Assembly (NCBI RefSeq): GCF_024498355.1
Contig: NZ_CP101833.1
Span: 291,001 to 355,000 of the forward strand
Length of the DNA stretch: 64,000 bases
Origin: Bacillus pumilus
GTDB taxonomy: Bacteria; Bacillota; Bacilli; Bacillales; Bacillaceae
Direction: 5' to 3'
The notes below the pieces were generated by a model. That model was not told the DNA's origin. It ran no database searches and saw only the letters and a list, made by a program, of their open reading frames with translations. Shown piece by piece: positions 62,829-64,000 of the stretch; the stretch's first letter is position 1; each line of letters begins with the position of its first letter. A program made the translations under genes and the position numbers.

Positions 62829-62862
62829 AAAAACGTCTTTTAAAGTTCGAAAAACGTTTTTT
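62829..62862. promoter_or_regulatory. ComK box (K-box, 8-bp spacing) upstream of nucA
   Basis: Two AT-boxes of the form AAAA-N5-TTTT, at 62829-62841 (AAAAACGTCTTTT) and 62850-62862 (AAAAACGTTTTTT), separated by exactly 8 bp, one of the accepted ComK spacings. nucA is a ComK target in B. subtilis. Confidence 0.85.
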
Positions 62863-63013
62863 AACCGTTTTCTCTCCCTTCATATTTGTAGAAATTCATA
62901 AAAATTTTAATTTTGCTGCTCATAAAATGATTATGCTTATGCAAAACGGCTTTATCACTGCTTTTTGGGCTAATTTCAAGAATTTAACACACAGAAATTT
63001 TAAAAAAATAAAA

Positions 63014-63042
63014 TTGACTAGACCGATATGCTTTAATAATAT
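63014..63042 (+). promoter_or_regulatory. SigA promoter of the hydantoinase-type gene
   Basis: TTGACT (63014-63019), 17-nt spacer, TAATAT (63037-63042). The start codon is about 72 nt downstream of the -10 box. Confidence 0.75.
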
Positions 63043-63114
63043 GGAGTCAAATATCAAAAAATGTCGTAATTTATCAAAATATGATTCTATTTACATTGCA
63101 GGAGGGAAGTACAA

Positions 63115-64000
63115 ATGGCGGATGTCTCTTATCGGCTCGGAATAGACATAGGCGGAACATTTACTGATTTATCGCTGATGAATGAAGCAACAGGGGAGCT
63201 GATCGAACTCAAAACACCCACAGTGACAGATGACCCAGCCCAGGGAATTATCAATGGGCTACATCTTTTAAAAGAAAGAGATGTCGATTTATCCAACATC
63301 CAATATCTCGTACACGGAATGACAATCGGCCTTAATACATTATTGCAGCGAAAAGGAGCAGATTTAGCCCTTTTTGTGACGGAAGGTTTTCAAGATATTT
63401 TATCACTACAACGTTTACGACTACCCATTCCTTATGACTTCAATTCTCGTTTGCCAGAACCATTGATACCACGAAAGCATGTATATTCAATCTCTGAAAG
63501 GTTGATACACGATGGTACGATCAAAAAACCTCTCCACCTGCAGCCATTAGATGATGCTGTCCAGCAGGTCATATCTAAAAAGCTAGCAGGTATTGTCATT
63601 TCATTTTTACATAGTTATCAAAATCCAGTTCATGAATTACAGGCAAAATCCTATATCAACCATCATTACCCGCAGTTAGAAGTCCTTACTTCATCTGAAT
63701 TATGGCCTCAAATGAGGGAATACGAGCGTACAGTGATGTCTGTTGTCAATTTGTACATTCAACCAAAGGTGAAACAGTATTTACAAACATTGAAAAGCCG
63801 CTTGAAAGAAGAAGGTGTACCAATTTCTCCATACATTACGCAATCAAATGGTGGTTTAATGGATGCAGAAAGTGCAGCAACCTCACCCGTTAAAACCCTT
63901 TTTTCTGGTCCGGCAGCTGGTGTCATTGGTGCAGCAAGAATTGCAGCATCTGCGAACGAATCCAATCTGATCACTTTTGATGTTGGGGGTACAAGTGCGG
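63115..64000 (+). CDS. Hydantoinase/oxoprolinase family protein, HyuA-like (5' part)
   Basis: The frame is open from ATG 63115 to the window edge (295 codons seen). It begins with the actin-fold ATP-binding motif RLGIDIGGTFTDLSLMN near residue 6, followed by VHGMTIGLNTLLQRKGADLALF near 67-88, the LWPQMREYERTVMSVVNLYI block near 200, TQSNGGLMDAESA near 243 and LFSGPAAGVIGAARIA near 263, and ends in ITFDVGGTS. These mark the N-terminal two domains of N-methylhydantoinase A/acetone carboxylase beta/5-oxoprolinase enzymes. A HyuB-type subunit would be expected downstream. The start follows GCAGGAGGGAAG. Confidence 0.88.
   Translation, partial: MADVSYRLGIDIGGTFTDLSLMNEATGELIELKTPTVTDDPAQGIINGLHLLKERDVDLSNIQYLVHGMTIGLNTLLQRKGADLALFVTEGFQDILSLQRLRLPIPYDFNSRLPEPLIPRKHVYSISERLIHDGTIKKPLHLQPLDDAVQQVISKKLAGIVISFLHSYQNPVHELQAKSYINHHYPQLEVLTSSELWPQMREYERTVMSVVNLYIQPKVKQYLQTLKSRLKEEGVPISPYITQSNGGLMDAESAATSPVKTLFSGPAAGVIGAARIAASANESNLITFDVGGTSA

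Larger units (their letters stand above)
62748..63114. other. intergenic region between divergent nucA and the hydantoinase-type gene
   Basis: About 365 bp, AT-rich. It holds the ComK box for nucA and a strong promoter for the rightward gene. An open frame across it (62750-63145) reads into the hydantoinase gene in the wrong frame and is not a gene. Confidence 0.65.

Noticed and set aside
62750..63145. 131-codon open frame in the nucA/hydantoinase intergenic region
   Set aside because: It runs through the ComK box and the downstream promoter, overlaps the hydantoinase gene in the wrong frame and has no ribosome binding site.

Overview
This 64-kb window is chromosomal DNA of a Bacillus from the B. 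pumilus group (B. pumilus, B. safensis or B. altitudinis). Gene order follows the B. subtilis ycdA-cwlJ-yceB...opuA-amhX-ycgA-ldh-lctP...ycgFGHI-nadE...aroK-cah-ycgL-putBC-putR...yckABD...nin/nucA segment. Proteins such as the acetyl-xylan/cephalosporin-C esterase Cah closely resemble B. pumilus sequences known from memory. Starts follow AGGAGG-type ribosome binding sites, TTG and GTG starts are common, and intrinsic terminators are strong. I saw no rRNA, tRNA, CRISPR array, prophage or IS transposase.

Layout. 1-5 kb: a DUF5105 lipoprotein, the germination hydrolase CwlJ, an SDR dehydrogenase, an acyltransferase and a luciferase-like oxidoreductase. 5-15.5 kb: an ECF-sigma-type promoter drives a tellurite-resistance-type (Ter) operon of three TerD paralogues, a TerC exporter, a four-gene 'biosynthetic module' absent from the B. 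subtilis yce operon as I recall it (HpcH/HpaI-like lyase, PRTase-TRSP, StiP/PELOTA, HAD phosphatase), then YceG and TelA/YceH. A near-consensus parS site lies just upstream. 15.8-18.8 kb: the glycine betaine transporter OpuA. 18.9-26 kb: a hydrolase, an SDR, AmhX, YcgA and the Rex-controlled ldh-lctP operon. 26-31.7 kb: ntdR-ntdABC-glcP, the kanosamine/neotrehalosadiamine genes. 31.8-37.2 kb: ycgF, ycgG, ycgH, ycgI and nadE, with a frameshifted membrane-protein gene. 37.4-47.8 kb: an accessory catabolic operon (citryl-CoA-lyase-like protein, aldehyde dehydrogenase, type I dehydroquinase, ThDP enzyme, cupin, class III CoA-transferase, MFS carrier), a second carrier and an IclR regulator. 47.9-57.2 kb: aroK, an amidase, cah, ycgL, putBC-putR and an ArsB-type pump. 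57.4-64 kb: yckA/yckB, yckD, an MBL hydrolase, an Lrp regulator, an AAC(3)-like acetyltransferase, the competence pair nin/nucA with a ComK box, and the start of a hydantoinase-type gene.

The main observations are these. (1) A 175-bp intergenic repeat is present in two full copies of identical length, each lying between two copies of the local gene's own terminator hairpin, with a half copy and a decayed copy elsewhere. (2) The full Ter biosynthetic module is spliced into the yce operon. (3) Tandem TTCCA-N5-TGGAA-like palindromes spaced 20 bp occur just downstream of both the catabolic-operon promoter and the divergent carrier promoter, and look like the IclR operator. (4) The catabolic operon itself has no pathway I can name. 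(5) A fragment of a chemoreceptor C-terminus lies between nucA and nin. All family names come from reading the translated sequences and remembered synteny; no database search was run.
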